From assembly GCF_011064285.1 (NCBI RefSeq), contig NZ_CP049331.1:2108001-2172000 (forward strand): a stretch of 64,000 nucleotides of DNA, written 5' to 3'. Of this stretch, positions 1 through 9,735 are shown in pieces. Under the pieces are notes generated by a model. That model searched no databases. It was not told where the DNA came from and was given only the letters and a program-made list of their open reading frames with translations. The DNA comes from Vibrio ziniensis. GTDB lineage: Bacteria > Pseudomonadota > Gammaproteobacteria > Enterobacterales > Vibrionaceae. The translations under genes and the position numbers were made by a program. The first letter of the stretch is position 1. Each line of letters starts with the position of its first letter.

Positions 1-5
1 CCTTC

Positions 6-31
6 GTAACCGGTTACAGAAACCGGTTACA
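6..31. promoter_or_regulatory. Tandem LacI-family-type operators upstream of the beta-glucoside operon
   Basis: Two 13-bp direct repeats abut here. The first holds the perfect palindrome GTAACCGGTTAC (6-17). The second holds GAAACCGGTTAC (19-30), one base off. The even palindrome with a central CG is typical of LacI/GalR-family operators. They lie 44-68 bp before the PTS start codon. The repressor gene is not in the window and probably lies just upstream. The family assignment is inferred from operator shape only. Confidence 0.6.
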
Positions 32-73
32 GTTTCTGGCAAATAAATTAATCGGAAATGGAAGGATAAGCTT

Positions 74-1966
74 ATGGCTGCGGTTAGAGATTATGCTCAA
101 CTTGCAAAAGACATACTTGCTGAAGTTGGTGGGCAGGAAAACATCAATCAGTTTTCACGTTGTGCAACACGTTTGCGCCTTGTTCTAAAAGAAACCCCAG
201 CAGGTGCTGCCGATAAAGTAAAACAGATGCCAGGTGTCATCACAGTTGTATTGAGTGGTGGACAATTTCAGGTCGTTATTGGCACTCACGTATCGGATGT
301 ACATCAAGCAATGTCTTCACTGGTCGACGCAAACCTGCTTTCACAAGGTAAACAGAAAGTACGTACACTAGACGCGGTTATAGCTGCGATGTCCGCTATT
401 TTCGCTCCAATCGTATTTATTCTGGCTGCTGCAGGTATCCTGCAAGGCGCCTTGATTTTCGCAAACTATTTGTTCCCGTCGGTAGCAAGTACCGGTACGT
501 TTGAAGTGTTGAACTTCATGTCTTGGACTCCGTTTGCTTTCTTACCAGTATTTATTGCCATTACAGCTTCGAAACATTTTCAGTGTAACCCATTTATCGC
601 TGTTCTATGTGCCTGTGCATTGATTAACCCTTCATGGGCGGCGATTGCTGCAAGAATTGCTGATGGCGAAATGATTACTTTCCTCTCTCTTCCACTGGCT
701 AAGACTGTGTATACTTCTTCTGTGTTGCCTCCTATTTTCATGGTTTGGGCATTGAGTTATGTGGAATTATATGTAAAACGCATCATTCCCGCGGTGGTTA
801 GTGAATTGTTTACTCCACTGGTATGTATGCTGATTATGGTTCCGACAACCCTAGTACTAATTGGTCCTGCAACTAGTTTGGTTGCGAGCTCTATCGCTGG
901 TGGTTATAACGTACTTTATGATACAGCGCCTATGCTTGCTGCGGCATTAATCGGTGGTATCTGGCAAGTTATCGTCATCTTCGGTGTTCACTGGGGTATC
1001 ACTCCTGTGGTATTCGCTAACTATGAGAACTATGGCTACGATTCATTCCAGGCGTTCCAGGCTATCGCTGTCATCGCTCAAATGGCTGCTACGTTTGCTG
1101 TTGCATTTAAATCTCGCAACCGCCTCATGAAAACAACAGGCTTCTCTGCCGGTATTACCGCTATCTTCGGTATTACTGAGCCTGCGCTATACGGTGTTAC
1201 TCTACGTCTGAAAAAACCATTCATCTGCGGTTGTATCGGTGGTGCATTGGGTGCTGTTGTTGCAAGCCTGTTCGGTACTTACTACTACGCATTTGCTGGT
1301 CTGCCAGGTCTGTTAACCGTGGTTAACGCAATCAGCCCTGCAAATCCATCTTCATTTATCGGTGAGCTTGCTGGTGTGGGTGTCGCGATTGTTGCTACAA
1401 CAGTATTGGTTTACGTGATTGGTTTTGAAGACCCTATCGACGAACAAAGCAACGCAACAAAAGAAGAGTCAAGGTCTGAAGAACACCCTGATCCAGCAAC
1501 GAAAAAATCCGTAACTCTGGTTAGCCCGCTAAAAGGCAAAGTGGTAGCTCTGGAATCAGTTAATGACGAAAGTTTCTCTCAAAAGCTACTGGGTGATGGC
1601 GTAGCGATTAAACCTACAGAAGGTATTGTTCGAGCGCCTTGTGATGCGGTGATTTCATCGGTTATAGCGAGTAAACACGCAGTAGGTATGACGTCAAAAA
1701 ACGGTGCCGAATTATTGATTCACGTCGGTTTAGACACTGTAGAGCTTAAAGGCAAATTCTTCGACTGCCTGGTTGAGTTGGATCAGGAAGTAAAAACGGG
1801 CGATCCGTTAATCAAGTTCGATCTTGAAAATATCGCAGCTGCAGGTTACGACGCAACAACACCGTTTATTGTAATGAACAGTGACGAATATGAGTTCAAT
1901 TTGATTGAACCAGTGCAAAAAAATCAAGAAATAGAAATTGGACAGCCTGTAATTCAAATGGCTTAG
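74..1966 (+). CDS. PTS beta-glucoside-specific EIIBCA permease
   Basis: This inner-membrane permease takes up and phosphorylates a beta-glucoside such as cellobiose, arbutin or salicin. Domains run B-C-A as in BglF. The EIIB domain (about 1-85) carries the phosphocysteine Cys30 in an SRCATRLRL motif. A multi-spanning EIIC domain fills about 100-460. The C-terminal EIIA domain (about 485-630) has the active histidine His550 in LLIHVGLDTV. At 630 residues it is normal for full-length EIIBCA. It ends 12 bases before a 6-phospho-beta-glucosidase gene, which fits one operon under the operators at 6-31. The exact sugar cannot be read from the sequence. Confidence 0.93.
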   Translation: MAAVRDYAQLAKDILAEVGGQENINQFSRCATRLRLVLKETPAGAADKVKQMPGVITVVLSGGQFQVVIGTHVSDVHQAMSSLVDANLLSQGKQKVRTLDAVIAAMSAIFAPIVFILAAAGILQGALIFANYLFPSVASTGTFEVLNFMSWTPFAFLPVFIAITASKHFQCNPFIAVLCACALINPSWAAIAARIADGEMITFLSLPLAKTVYTSSVLPPIFMVWALSYVELYVKRIIPAVVSELFTPLVCMLIMVPTTLVLIGPATSLVASSIAGGYNVLYDTAPMLAAALIGGIWQVIVIFGVHWGITPVVFANYENYGYDSFQAFQAIAVIAQMAATFAVAFKSRNRLMKTTGFSAGITAIFGITEPALYGVTLRLKKPFICGCIGGALGAVVASLFGTYYYAFAGLPGLLTVVNAISPANPSSFIGELAGVGVAIVATTVLVYVIGFEDPIDEQSNATKEESRSEEHPDPATKKSVTLVSPLKGKVVALESVNDESFSQKLLGDGVAIKPTEGIVRAPCDAVISSVIASKHAVGMTSKNGAELLIHVGLDTVELKGKFFDCLVELDQEVKTGDPLIKFDLENIAAAGYDATTPFIVMNSDEYEFNLIEPVQKNQEIEIGQPVIQMA

Positions 1967-1972
1967 GGGTAA

Positions 1973-3415
<1,443 letters not shown>

Positions 3416-3446
3416 AGTTTCTGATTAGTTGGCTAACTTAACACTT

Positions 3447-3480
3447 TCCCCCTTATGCGATATCGCTAAGGGGGATTTTT
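3447..3480 (+). terminator. Rho-independent terminator of the beta-glucoside operon
   Basis: A 9-bp perfect stem, TCCCCCTTA/TAAGGGGGA, closes around a self-complementary GCGATATCGC loop. It is followed directly by TTTTT. It lies 32 bases past the glucosidase stop codon. Confidence 0.9.
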
Positions 3481-3855
3481 ATGACCAAATTTCACGGGTT
3501 CACAAAAGCTTAATTTTGAAGTGAATGATTGGTTATATGTGTGACATAGTTTTATTAGCTTTTACTAAATCGACATTGTTGGGTTGTCCCCATGATCATT
3601 GAAGATGCTTGATTTTCAGTGGAATGAGAATGCTTCTACGCACTATAAAAATAACACTGACTTCTCAACAAACGCTTGAGCTAGAATAAATACACGATTT
3701 AGAACGTAATCTTCGAGTGTTTGATCATATCAAAGTAATTTTACTTGCCGGACGAATTTTGGCAAAGATAGCGTATCATTGGGTACAAGTACCACTTGGC
3801 TTGCCTGATGATGGATTGTATGTAACTAATTGATAAACAAGATGATTATGGAAAT
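3481..3855. other. Intergenic region, no supported gene
   Basis: This AT-rich gap of about 375 bp lies between the beta-glucoside terminator and the SRP RNA. I see no gene with a start codon and ribosome-binding site. One plus-strand frame is open for 47 codons from just after a stop at 3685 to a stop near 3831, but it has no ATG, GTG or TTG at its front. It may be chance or the remains of a decayed gene. Confidence 0.5.
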
Positions 3856-3963
3856 GGGTGGAGGCCCCAGCCACATCCCGGCACACACGTCATTCGCTGT
3901 GGCTGCTTCCTTCCGGACCTGACCAGGTTTACGAACTAGTGTTGCGGGAGGACCAGGGCCCCC
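3856..3963 (-). ncRNA. ffs: 4.5S RNA, small bacterial signal recognition particle RNA
   Basis: On the minus strand the molecule starts GGGGGCCC and ends in a GGGCCTCCACCC-like tail that pairs with the start. The hairpin apex carries the near-invariant SRP motif GTCCGGAAGGAAGCAGC, preceded by GGTCAGG. The length of about 108 nt matches the enterobacterial 4.5S RNA. It binds Ffh to form the particle that targets inner-membrane proteins. Ends are set by pairing of the terminal stem and could shift by a few bases. Open frames on both strands here are by-products of the RNA gene. Confidence 0.95.
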
Positions 3964-3972
3964 ATAGAGCAT

Positions 3973-3990
3973 CTTTGGTTGGTACCAAAG
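3973..3990 (-). other. Hairpin in the 5' leader of the SRP RNA precursor
   Basis: The predicted transcript has a leader of about 30 nt before the mature 4.5S RNA. It contains the 7-bp stem CTTTGGT/ACCAAAG with a 4-nt loop. In E. coli a 5' leader on 4.5S RNA is removed by RNase P, so this leader is probably trimmed the same way (inference). Confidence 0.45.
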
Positions 3991-4000
3991 AGTGGGAGGG

Positions 4001-4029
4001 ATTATCAAGCATCGACATCAGCATTGCAA
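4001..4029 (-). promoter_or_regulatory. Sigma-70-type promoter of ffs
   Basis: On the minus strand TTGCAA (4024-4029) and GATAAT (4001-4006) are separated by exactly 17 bp. Transcription would start around 3994, some 30 nt before the mature SRP RNA. Confidence 0.7.
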
Positions 4030-4104
4030 GTCTAAATCCGAGTAAAGTCTTTGATTGCGCTCCAATTGAGCATCAATTAAACAAATCGACTAAATCTATC
4101 CCAG

Positions 4105-6105
4105 TTATCTGTGCTGCATTCTAATCGGTGTGACAATATTTCTTTGATGTTTAGTCTCGTACATTGCTTGGTCAGTTTGGTGCATGACTTCCTGTAAAGA
4201 CATATAACCAGTTCGCCCTGTTGAAATGCCCACAGCAACAGTCACATCGAAACTTACATTTCTCTCAACATCGACAAATACAAAGCGTTGCAGATAGGCT
4301 TGGATTTCTTCCAATTGTTCAGGTTTGATATTACCAATCAAGATGAACTCATCTCCCCCGATGCGATATGCGCGGCCTTTCCACACATGGTGGATTCTTT
4401 GGGCAAGCAATTTTAAGACCTTATCTCCAATCTCATGACCGTAATTATCATTGATCTGTTTAAAGTGATTCAGATCTAGATAAACAAGAGATATTTTGCT
4501 CGCTAATCCTCGGCTGTGTCGACGATATAATGCTCGGCGATTACGCAGTTTTGTCAGGTTGTCGGTATTTGATTGTTTGTGTAGATATAGCGCCACGATA
4601 ATCAATAAACCAAATGCAGTGGCAAACAGCCATTGGCTATGACGAGTAAAACGTTTTTCAACCACCAACGTAGCTCGCCAATCAGGCTGATAATCATAAG
4701 TTTTTATGATCTTTTGAGTATCCATCATTTTAATGGCACGGCTAAACAGTGATGCCAATGATTCACCGAGTGGTGTTTTAGTAAAACCGATAGCAACATC
4801 AAATTTATAAAAGCCACCAATCATCGAATCCTCAACAAATGGTAACAACTCATCAGATTCACGCAAAAATAGATTGAAGTTACCTCGGCTCATCACAATG
4901 TAGTCAACTTGATGAGACAAAAGACCTTCTATCATCTCTTCTTGAGTCGAGAAAGTATTAAGCTCTTTGCGCGGCAACATTCGATGCAAAAGCTCTTCAA
5001 AGAAATCGTCTTTGATAACACCAATACGTTCTGCCACTAGCTCTGAAACATTGCTATAGACAAAGTCTTTATACCCTTCCCTCTTAATCATCACAGCTTC
5101 AGGGTGATAGTAACTCTCGCTAAAGTTCACTATGTTTTTACGCGGCTCAGTGATAGTCAGAGGAGCAATAATATCAATGTTTTGCTGCCGAATATCGCTG
5201 TACATGCTCTCCCATGTTTCGTTCGCTTTACTCGCTAACTCACACTTCAAAAGCAAAATGTCACAGGCGCGGAATACAACATCAGCACTAATACCACTGA
5301 CACCACCATCCTGATGGTAAGTCGAATAAGGGCTAATATTTTCCAGTTTAACTTTAAGTGGTCGCTGGATATTCAAACCACTATCTATAACAGCTTGACG
5401 CAGTGCATGCTTGCGAATATCGAATTGATACTTTTGGATCGATTCACGTAACAATTTTTGAACTCGGGCTGAATGAACATAGCTTTCTATTTCACTCAAC
5501 AATTCCGTGTTCTCGCCTTTTGGTGTCACTATAGAAACAGGTTGGATGGATATGCTGTCATTGAGAAGCTGAGCATCATAGCCAGCAAGCAGCATCGGTT
5601 TTAGCTGATTAATCGCATCAACAATACCATCAACTTGTGAGCCTTTTAACAACTGCATAGCTCCGGCAGAACCGTAATACTCCACCAGCTCAATCTCTGG
5701 ATAATTCTGATGAATTAGATCACCATATATGGTTCCGGCTGGTATACCTACTTTGCTCATGTCTTCTAAATGACCATTAGTTTTACTGAACAAATAAGTG
5801 TATTCAATATTCGTAGGGCGCGAAAAATCAAAGCGCTCTGCTCGCTCTGGTGTAAAAGTAACGTTAGCTGCGAAATCACTGACACCCGCTTCAACGGATT
5901 TTAGAATTGCATCAAAACTCGGATAATTTACGTATTCGATATCAATATTAAAGTGATATGAAACGTCGTCAAAAATGACGCGTGACACTACATCATCGGC
6001 TTCTGTCGCGACAAAATAGACTTTATGTGGGTCATCGGCTGCCAGTGCCTGCGATGAACACAATAGCGCCAACAACCAATGACAAATATGCATGGTTCTA
6101 GACAT
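4105..6105 (-). CDS. Diguanylate cyclase with two periplasmic solute-binding sensor domains
   Basis: This protein probably makes cyclic di-GMP in response to a periplasmic ligand. A signal peptide ends near ALA-22. Two consecutive family-3 solute-binding domains follow (about 25-230 and 245-475). A single membrane helix lies near 491-508. The cytoplasmic GGDEF domain (about 513-660) has an intact GGDEF at 583-587 and NLTKLRNRRAL at its start. I see no RxxD inhibitory site five residues before the GGDEF, so classical product inhibition may be absent. No EAL domain is present. It stands alone, with no linked partner. The ribosome-binding site is weak and Met5 is an alternative start. Confidence 0.9.
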   Translation of the reverse strand: MSRTMHICHWLLALLCSSQALAADDPHKVYFVATEADDVVSRVIFDDVSYHFNIDIEYVNYPSFDAILKSVEAGVSDFAANVTFTPERAERFDFSRPTNIEYTYLFSKTNGHLEDMSKVGIPAGTIYGDLIHQNYPEIELVEYYGSAGAMQLLKGSQVDGIVDAINQLKPMLLAGYDAQLLNDSISIQPVSIVTPKGENTELLSEIESYVHSARVQKLLRESIQKYQFDIRKHALRQAVIDSGLNIQRPLKVKLENISPYSTYHQDGGVSGISADVVFRACDILLLKCELASKANETWESMYSDIRQQNIDIIAPLTITEPRKNIVNFSESYYHPEAVMIKREGYKDFVYSNVSELVAERIGVIKDDFFEELLHRMLPRKELNTFSTQEEMIEGLLSHQVDYIVMSRGNFNLFLRESDELLPFVEDSMIGGFYKFDVAIGFTKTPLGESLASLFSRAIKMMDTQKIIKTYDYQPDWRATLVVEKRFTRHSQWLFATAFGLLIIVALYLHKQSNTDNLTKLRNRRALYRRHSRGLASKISLVYLDLNHFKQINDNYGHEIGDKVLKLLAQRIHHVWKGRAYRIGGDEFILIGNIKPEQLEEIQAYLQRFVFVDVERNVSFDVTVAVGISTGRTGYMSLQEVMHQTDQAMYETKHQRNIVTPIRMQHR

Positions 6106-6234
6106 AGACGTTGTTATAACATTTTTTTATTTTTAGTGTAAAAATAATAGTATCTAAAGTGATTCTAATTGCATAAGGGTTTTATAATTCGTACAGCATA
6201 TTTTTGCACTAGATTTGATTTTATTATGTTTTTT

Positions 6235-6972
6235 TCATTCCACCTGCTCTTGAGAACTACGCAAGATATAGTCTGTCAACCAAGCCGTTGCTAACAAACA
6301 CCCCCAAACCACTAGCACAAAATTAGATACCACCGTATTTGGATTCACCAAAATAGCGGTAAAAGCAATGGTTGGAACTCCCCAACACAACAATTTTCCC
6401 CATTTGAAGTTTGCCATCCGTTGTAAATTTTCCATAGTGGCTATCATCCCGGTGCTTGATAAAGACACCAAAGCCGCTATCGAAAGGTCAGCCATAATCA
6501 TTGGAACGACAAACCCTAAAGCCCACCAGTAGTTTTTGTAATAAGGTTTCCAGCTTCTTACCACCCACCAAGCGATCAAAACACTCGCCACTTGGATTGC
6601 TGTTATCCAAGGAGTCCCTTCTATTCTGTTGTCAGACTGCATAAACATAACACCGATGAGCAGAGTCACTACAATCAAACCACATATTATCACTACGCGT
6701 CGGTTGCTATATCGAGAGAATGCAACCATACAAATAGGGAAAAGCATCCACATACAGATAGAAAGTGCTGCAGGTTGAGACGAAAGCGTAAAGCCATAGA
6801 CTAGCAAAGTAACCAAAAGAGTGAATCTGGATATTCCTCCCTTAGGAAGCATCCATAAGGCGGGAATCATCAGAGTGATAAGTGGGAGTTCACCATTACT
6901 AACGCCTATAGCTTGAGCACATATTACCGCCAGCACCATTGTGATAATGAACAGAAAAGTTGAAAATAACAC
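6235..6972 (-). CDS. Conserved integral membrane protein of unknown function
   Basis: I do not recognise a family. The 245 residues are mostly hydrophobic, with about seven likely membrane helices. Examples are residues 1-20, PLITLMIPALWMLP, LLVTLLVYGF, VVIICGLIVVTLLIGVMF and the C-terminal FVLVVWGCLLATAWL. No catalytic motif is obvious. The start is GTG, supported by AAGGAG six bases upstream. It is divergent from the atl gene, with 54 bp between the start codons. A small transporter or a membrane-anchored regulator are both possible. Confidence 0.75.
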   Translation of the reverse strand: MLFSTFLFIITMVLAVICAQAIGVSNGELPLITLMIPALWMLPKGGISRFTLLVTLLVYGFTLSSQPAALSICMWMLFPICMVAFSRYSNRRVVIICGLIVVTLLIGVMFMQSDNRIEGTPWITAIQVASVLIAWWVVRSWKPYYKNYWWALGFVVPMIMADLSIAALVSLSSTGMIATMENLQRMANFKWGKLLCWGVPTIAFTAILVNPNTVVSNFVLVVWGCLLATAWLTDYILRSSQEQVE

Positions 6973-7026
6973 ACCCCACTCCTTATACCGATCCTTTGGT
7001 AAAGTTTGAACTAGGACTCACTCAGT

Positions 7027-7329
7027 ATGGACCAATTTTTATCACATATCTTCACTGTGATTTATCAAATCCCTGAAGGGAAAGTCTCTACCTACGGTGA
7101 TATAGCCAAAATGGCAGGCTATCCCGGCTATGCCCGACATGTGGGTAAAGCGCTAGGTAATCTTCCAGAAGGAAGCAAGATTCCTTGGTTTAGAGTGATC
7201 AACAGCAAAGGCGAGATTTCGTTGACAGGACCTGATTGGAATAGACAAAGAGAACGATTAGTGGCAGAAGGAATCGCAGTCAGTAGTAACGGGAAAATAT
7301 CCCTTAAGAAATACAAATGGCAGCCTTAG
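7027..7329 (+). CDS. atl: Alkyltransferase-like protein (Atl/YbaZ), DNA alkyl-damage recognition
   Basis: Atl proteins bind O6-alkylguanine in DNA, flip the base out and flag it for nucleotide excision repair. They do not remove the alkyl group. The 100-residue protein is a bare MGMT-type DNA-binding domain. The helix-turn-helix contains GYPGYARHVGKAL with the arginine finger at Arg37, and the flipping tyrosine is in STYG. The catalytic PCHR of true methyltransferases is replaced by PWFRV, with Trp54 where the cysteine would be. E. coli ybaZ also neighbours ybaY and tesB, as here. Confidence 0.92.
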   Translation: MDQFLSHIFTVIYQIPEGKVSTYGDIAKMAGYPGYARHVGKALGNLPEGSKIPWFRVINSKGEISLTGPDWNRQRERLVAEGIAVSSNGKISLKKYKWQP

Positions 7330-7342
7330 TGCTGCCATTTTA
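7315..7342 (+). terminator. Terminator overlapping the end of atl
   Basis: The 10-bp perfect stem AAATGGCAGC/GCTGCCATTT has a 6-nt loop, CTTAGT, that includes the atl stop codon. A short T run forms the end of the right arm. It lies between convergent atl and ybaY and may serve both. Confidence 0.55.
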
Positions 7343-7358
7343 GTAGTCAAAATCGAAT

Positions 7359-7817
7359 TTATTGTTGAGGAACACCAATTAAACGCACATCTGCATGTGT
7401 GGTATTTTTCTCATCAGTAATCACTAAGTACTGCGTATCAGTGATAAAGCGAAGCTTACCCCCTACCTCAATACGAGCAGAAACAGCATAAGTATGCTTA
7501 GGTTGAATGACGCTCTCATCATAAGCCAATTCAAACGCCAGTGGTACTTGATGGCCATTGGTCATAAATTGTTGTTTAGTAATAACAATCGCAGCTGTAT
7601 CCATTCTTGATACATCCTGTAGCAAAACCATCACTTGGGCGTTATCTGGTAAAGCAATGCGTTCACGATAAGTGATCGTCCCTGTCACCGTTTTCATCAT
7701 TTCTTGTGGTTGAGATGCAGATTGTGACTGAGACATAGGCTCCTCTGAACTTTGGCAGCCAACCATAAATAAAGAACCGGCCACTAACGATGCAACCAAC
7801 AGCATTATTTTTTTCAT
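7359..7817 (-). CDS. ybaY: YbaY-family lipoprotein
   Basis: This small envelope lipoprotein has no firmly known function. The family is related in fold to the type III secretion pilotin YscW. The signal peptide ends in a lipobox, SLFMVGC, with the lipidated cysteine near residue 21. The mature part is a single beta-rich domain starting VTGTITYRERIALP and containing VMVLLQDVSRMD, as in YbaY. The spacer after the cysteine is rich in Ser and Gln. It is convergent with atl and divergent from tesB. Confidence 0.85.
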   Translation of the reverse strand: MKKIMLLVASLVAGSLFMVGCQSSEEPMSQSQSASQPQEMMKTVTGTITYRERIALPDNAQVMVLLQDVSRMDTAAIVITKQQFMTNGHQVPLAFELAYDESVIQPKHTYAVSARIEVGGKLRFITDTQYLVITDEKNTTHADVRLIGVPQQ

Positions 7818-8084
7818 TTTGCCTCTCTTATAAGGTCTTTAGACCATGCTAATGTCATACAAATCAGTATAGATTCAGTATCCTAGGCTGTCATATCGCT
7901 TAAGTTACCACTAATATACTTAGTACTCATTCAATGGCTGTGTTTTAAAAGCAACACGTTAGCTGAATTTTAGCTGAACTACGCTGTGCCGGTCACCGCA
8001 TTACTTAAGCTATTGACAAACAATTGACTCAGAAAACAAACTAACAACGTCAGATAAAGAATATTAAGGAAAAGGTAACAAGCT

Positions 8085-8945
8085 ATGAGTAAACCTCTGC
8101 AAGAGTTATTAAACTTGCTGCAATTAGAAAAACTTGAAGAAGGCTTATTTCGTGGAGAAAGTGAGAACTTAGGATTACCTCAAGTCTATGGTGGACAAGT
8201 GATAGGGCAAGCTCTGTCTGCGGCGCATTACACAGTAGATCCTGATCGTACTGTTCACTCATTTCATAGTTATTTCTTATATCCTGGCGATTCTGAAAAA
8301 CCGATTATCTATGACGTAGAAAACCTTCGTGATGGAAAGAGCTTCAGCACGCGACGTGTAAAAGCTATTCAGAATGGGCGTCCTATTTTTTACCTAACCG
8401 CCTCTTACCACGGTGAAACACCAGGGTTTGAGCATCAAAACACGATGCCAAATATACCGGGACCGGAGAACTTTGTTTCAGAATCTGAACTCGCAGCTCA
8501 AGTAGCCCATTTACTTCCAGAAAAGCTACAAAAAATGCTATGCGGTGAAAAGCCAATTGAAATTCGTCCGGTTACAGTCATCAACCCTCTCAAACCACAA
8601 AAAACAGAGCCTAAGCAATACTTGTGGATGAGAGCGAACGGACAAATGCCAGATAACCAACTGATACACCAATATATCTTAGGCTACGCCTCAGACTGGG
8701 GATTCTTAGTGACAGCGCTACATCCACATGGAGTTTCTCTACTTACACCAAAATTCCAAGTGGCAACCATTGATCACTCCATCTGGTTTCATCGCCCATT
8801 TAAAATGGATGAATGGCTACTGTTTGCTATTGAAAGCCCCACGGCAAGTAACACCCGCGGTTTAGTCCGTGGTGAGATCTACAACCAACAAGGTCACTTG
8901 GTTGCAACTGCCGTTCAAGAAGGCGTAATGCGCTTTAAACCATAA
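8085..8945 (+). CDS. tesB: Acyl-CoA thioesterase II
   Basis: TesB hydrolyses medium- and long-chain acyl-CoA thioesters in the cytoplasm. The 286 residues make a double hot-dog fold, as in E. coli TesB. The N-terminal half shows [21 protein letters not shown]. The second half shows the [11 protein letters not shown] region with the expected catalytic aspartate, then SIWFHRPF and the glutamine of VQEGVMRF. The ATG has AAGG upstream. The 267 bp before it, shared with ybaY, holds nothing else I can support. Confidence 0.95.
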   Translation: MSKPLQELLNLLQLEKLEEGLFRGESENLGLPQVYGGQVIGQALSAAHYTVDPDRTVHSFHSYFLYPGDSEKPIIYDVENLRDGKSFSTRRVKAIQNGRPIFYLTASYHGETPGFEHQNTMPNIPGPENFVSESELAAQVAHLLPEKLQKMLCGEKPIEIRPVTVINPLKPQKTEPKQYLWMRANGQMPDNQLIHQYILGYASDWGFLVTALHPHGVSLLTPKFQVATIDHSIWFHRPFKMDEWLLFAIESPTASNTRGLVRGEIYNQQGHLVATAVQEGVMRFKP

Positions 8946-8964
8946 CTTCCGCTTTACATTCCCC

Positions 8965-9004
8965 TTAGGTTAAGGATTAAAGTGTCAATATATCCTTGAC
9001 CTAA
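8965..9004. repeat. 12-bp inverted repeat upstream of a small ORF
   Basis: The arms TTAGGTTAAGGA (8965-8976) and TCCTTGACCTAA (8993-9004) pair with one mismatch (a G-T wobble in RNA) around a 16-nt loop. No T run follows. Instead the CGGAGGA ribosome-binding site of the 37-codon gene begins two bases later. It could be an operator, an RNA hairpin controlling that site, or a weak tesB terminator. Confidence 0.55.
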
Positions 9005-9016
9005 TCGGAGGAAATA

Positions 9017-9130
9017 ATGGGATGCTGCAATCAACCACCGAAAGGTGGTACAACAGAAATCAAGCCATTGCTAAAAGCTTTTGCAGCTTTGCTCGCCTTC
9101 ATATTACTTATCGCTTGGGTGTTTGGTTAG
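9017..9130 (+). CDS. Small membrane protein, 37 residues, N-terminal double cysteine
   Basis: I do not know its function. It starts MGCCNQPPKGG, a soluble head with two adjacent cysteines. A single hydrophobic helix from about residue 18 to the end (LLKAFAALLAFILLIAW) follows. Its ATG is preceded by GGAGGA, a near-ideal ribosome-binding site, which is the main reason to call it a gene. An inverted repeat sits just upstream. It lies between tesB (same strand) and the convergent Lrp-type gene. It is too short for routine ORF calling. Confidence 0.65.
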   Translation: MGCCNQPPKGGTTEIKPLLKAFAALLAFILLIAWVFG

Positions 9131-9145
9131 TTACGCACACAGCGG

Positions 9146-9616
9146 CTATCCTTTATTGCCCAAAGGCAGTTCGGTGGTATATTTCAACGACTCCATTGCA
9201 AATGTGGAAGTGACGTTATTAAGCCCAACAACACTGTTAACCAGCTTTTTATAGAACTGGTCATAATCCTTCATATCTTTAACGAGCACTTTCATCATGT
9301 AGTCATATTCGCCCGCCATTCGATAGAACTCCATCACCTCTGGAAATTGTTCCACTGTAGCAACAAATTTTCTGTACCACTCATGGGAATGATCACTAGT
9401 CTGCACCAGTACAAACACAGTAAAGCATAAGCCTAACGACTCCGGATTCAGTAAAGCGACTCGCTTAGCTATCACTCCGGCCTCTTCTAACTTCTTGAGA
9501 CGTTTCCAACAGGGTGTCGTAGTCAAGTTCACCGCCTCAGCCAAATCGTTGAGCGAAACCGTGCTATCTTGCTGAAGTATTGCCAATATTTTTCGATCAA
9601 CCTTATCCAAGGTCAT
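9146..9616 (-). CDS. decR: Lrp/AsnC-family regulator, DecR/CyuR (YbaO) type
   Basis: This is a transcription factor, probably cysteine-responsive. An N-terminal helix-turn-helix (about 1-60) includes [20 protein letters not shown], and an effector-binding RAM domain follows (about 70-145). Much of the sequence, including the TTTPCWKRL segment and the [11 protein letters not shown] and FYKKLVNSV stretches, matches my memory of E. coli YbaO (DecR/CyuR). That protein activates cysteine detoxification genes. It is divergent from a PLP-dependent, cysteine-desulfhydrase-like gene, the natural target. The 156 residues are the usual length. Confidence 0.85.
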   Translation of the reverse strand: MTLDKVDRKILAILQQDSTVSLNDLAEAVNLTTTPCWKRLKKLEEAGVIAKRVALLNPESLGLCFTVFVLVQTSDHSHEWYRKFVATVEQFPEVMEFYRMAGEYDYMMKVLVKDMKDYDQFYKKLVNSVVGLNNVTSTFAMESLKYTTELPLGNKG

Positions 9617-9634
9617 ACAAAACCCTATTTAAAG

Positions 9635-9688
9635 AGAAATATTTTCTACAAAACTAATAAAAGACGAAAAATTTAGCAAAGTTTTTCT
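9635..9688. promoter_or_regulatory. Two AT-rich palindromes between decR-like gene and its divergent target
   Basis: The 119-bp divergent gap holds GAAATATTTTC (9636-9646) and a GAAAAA/TTTTTC inverted repeat (9667-9672, 9683-9688). Both fit the AT-rich, loosely palindromic sites of Lrp-family regulators. The link to this regulator is inferred from position. Confidence 0.4.
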
Positions 9689-9735
9689 CCTAACATATCG
9701 CTAAATTATGCATATAAACTTCAGGGAGAAATAAC

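Noticed and set aside
3826..4124. Open frames on both strands at 3826-4008 and 3858-4124
   Set aside because: They cover the SRP RNA gene and its promoter; the RNA motif is unmistakable and neither frame resembles a protein.
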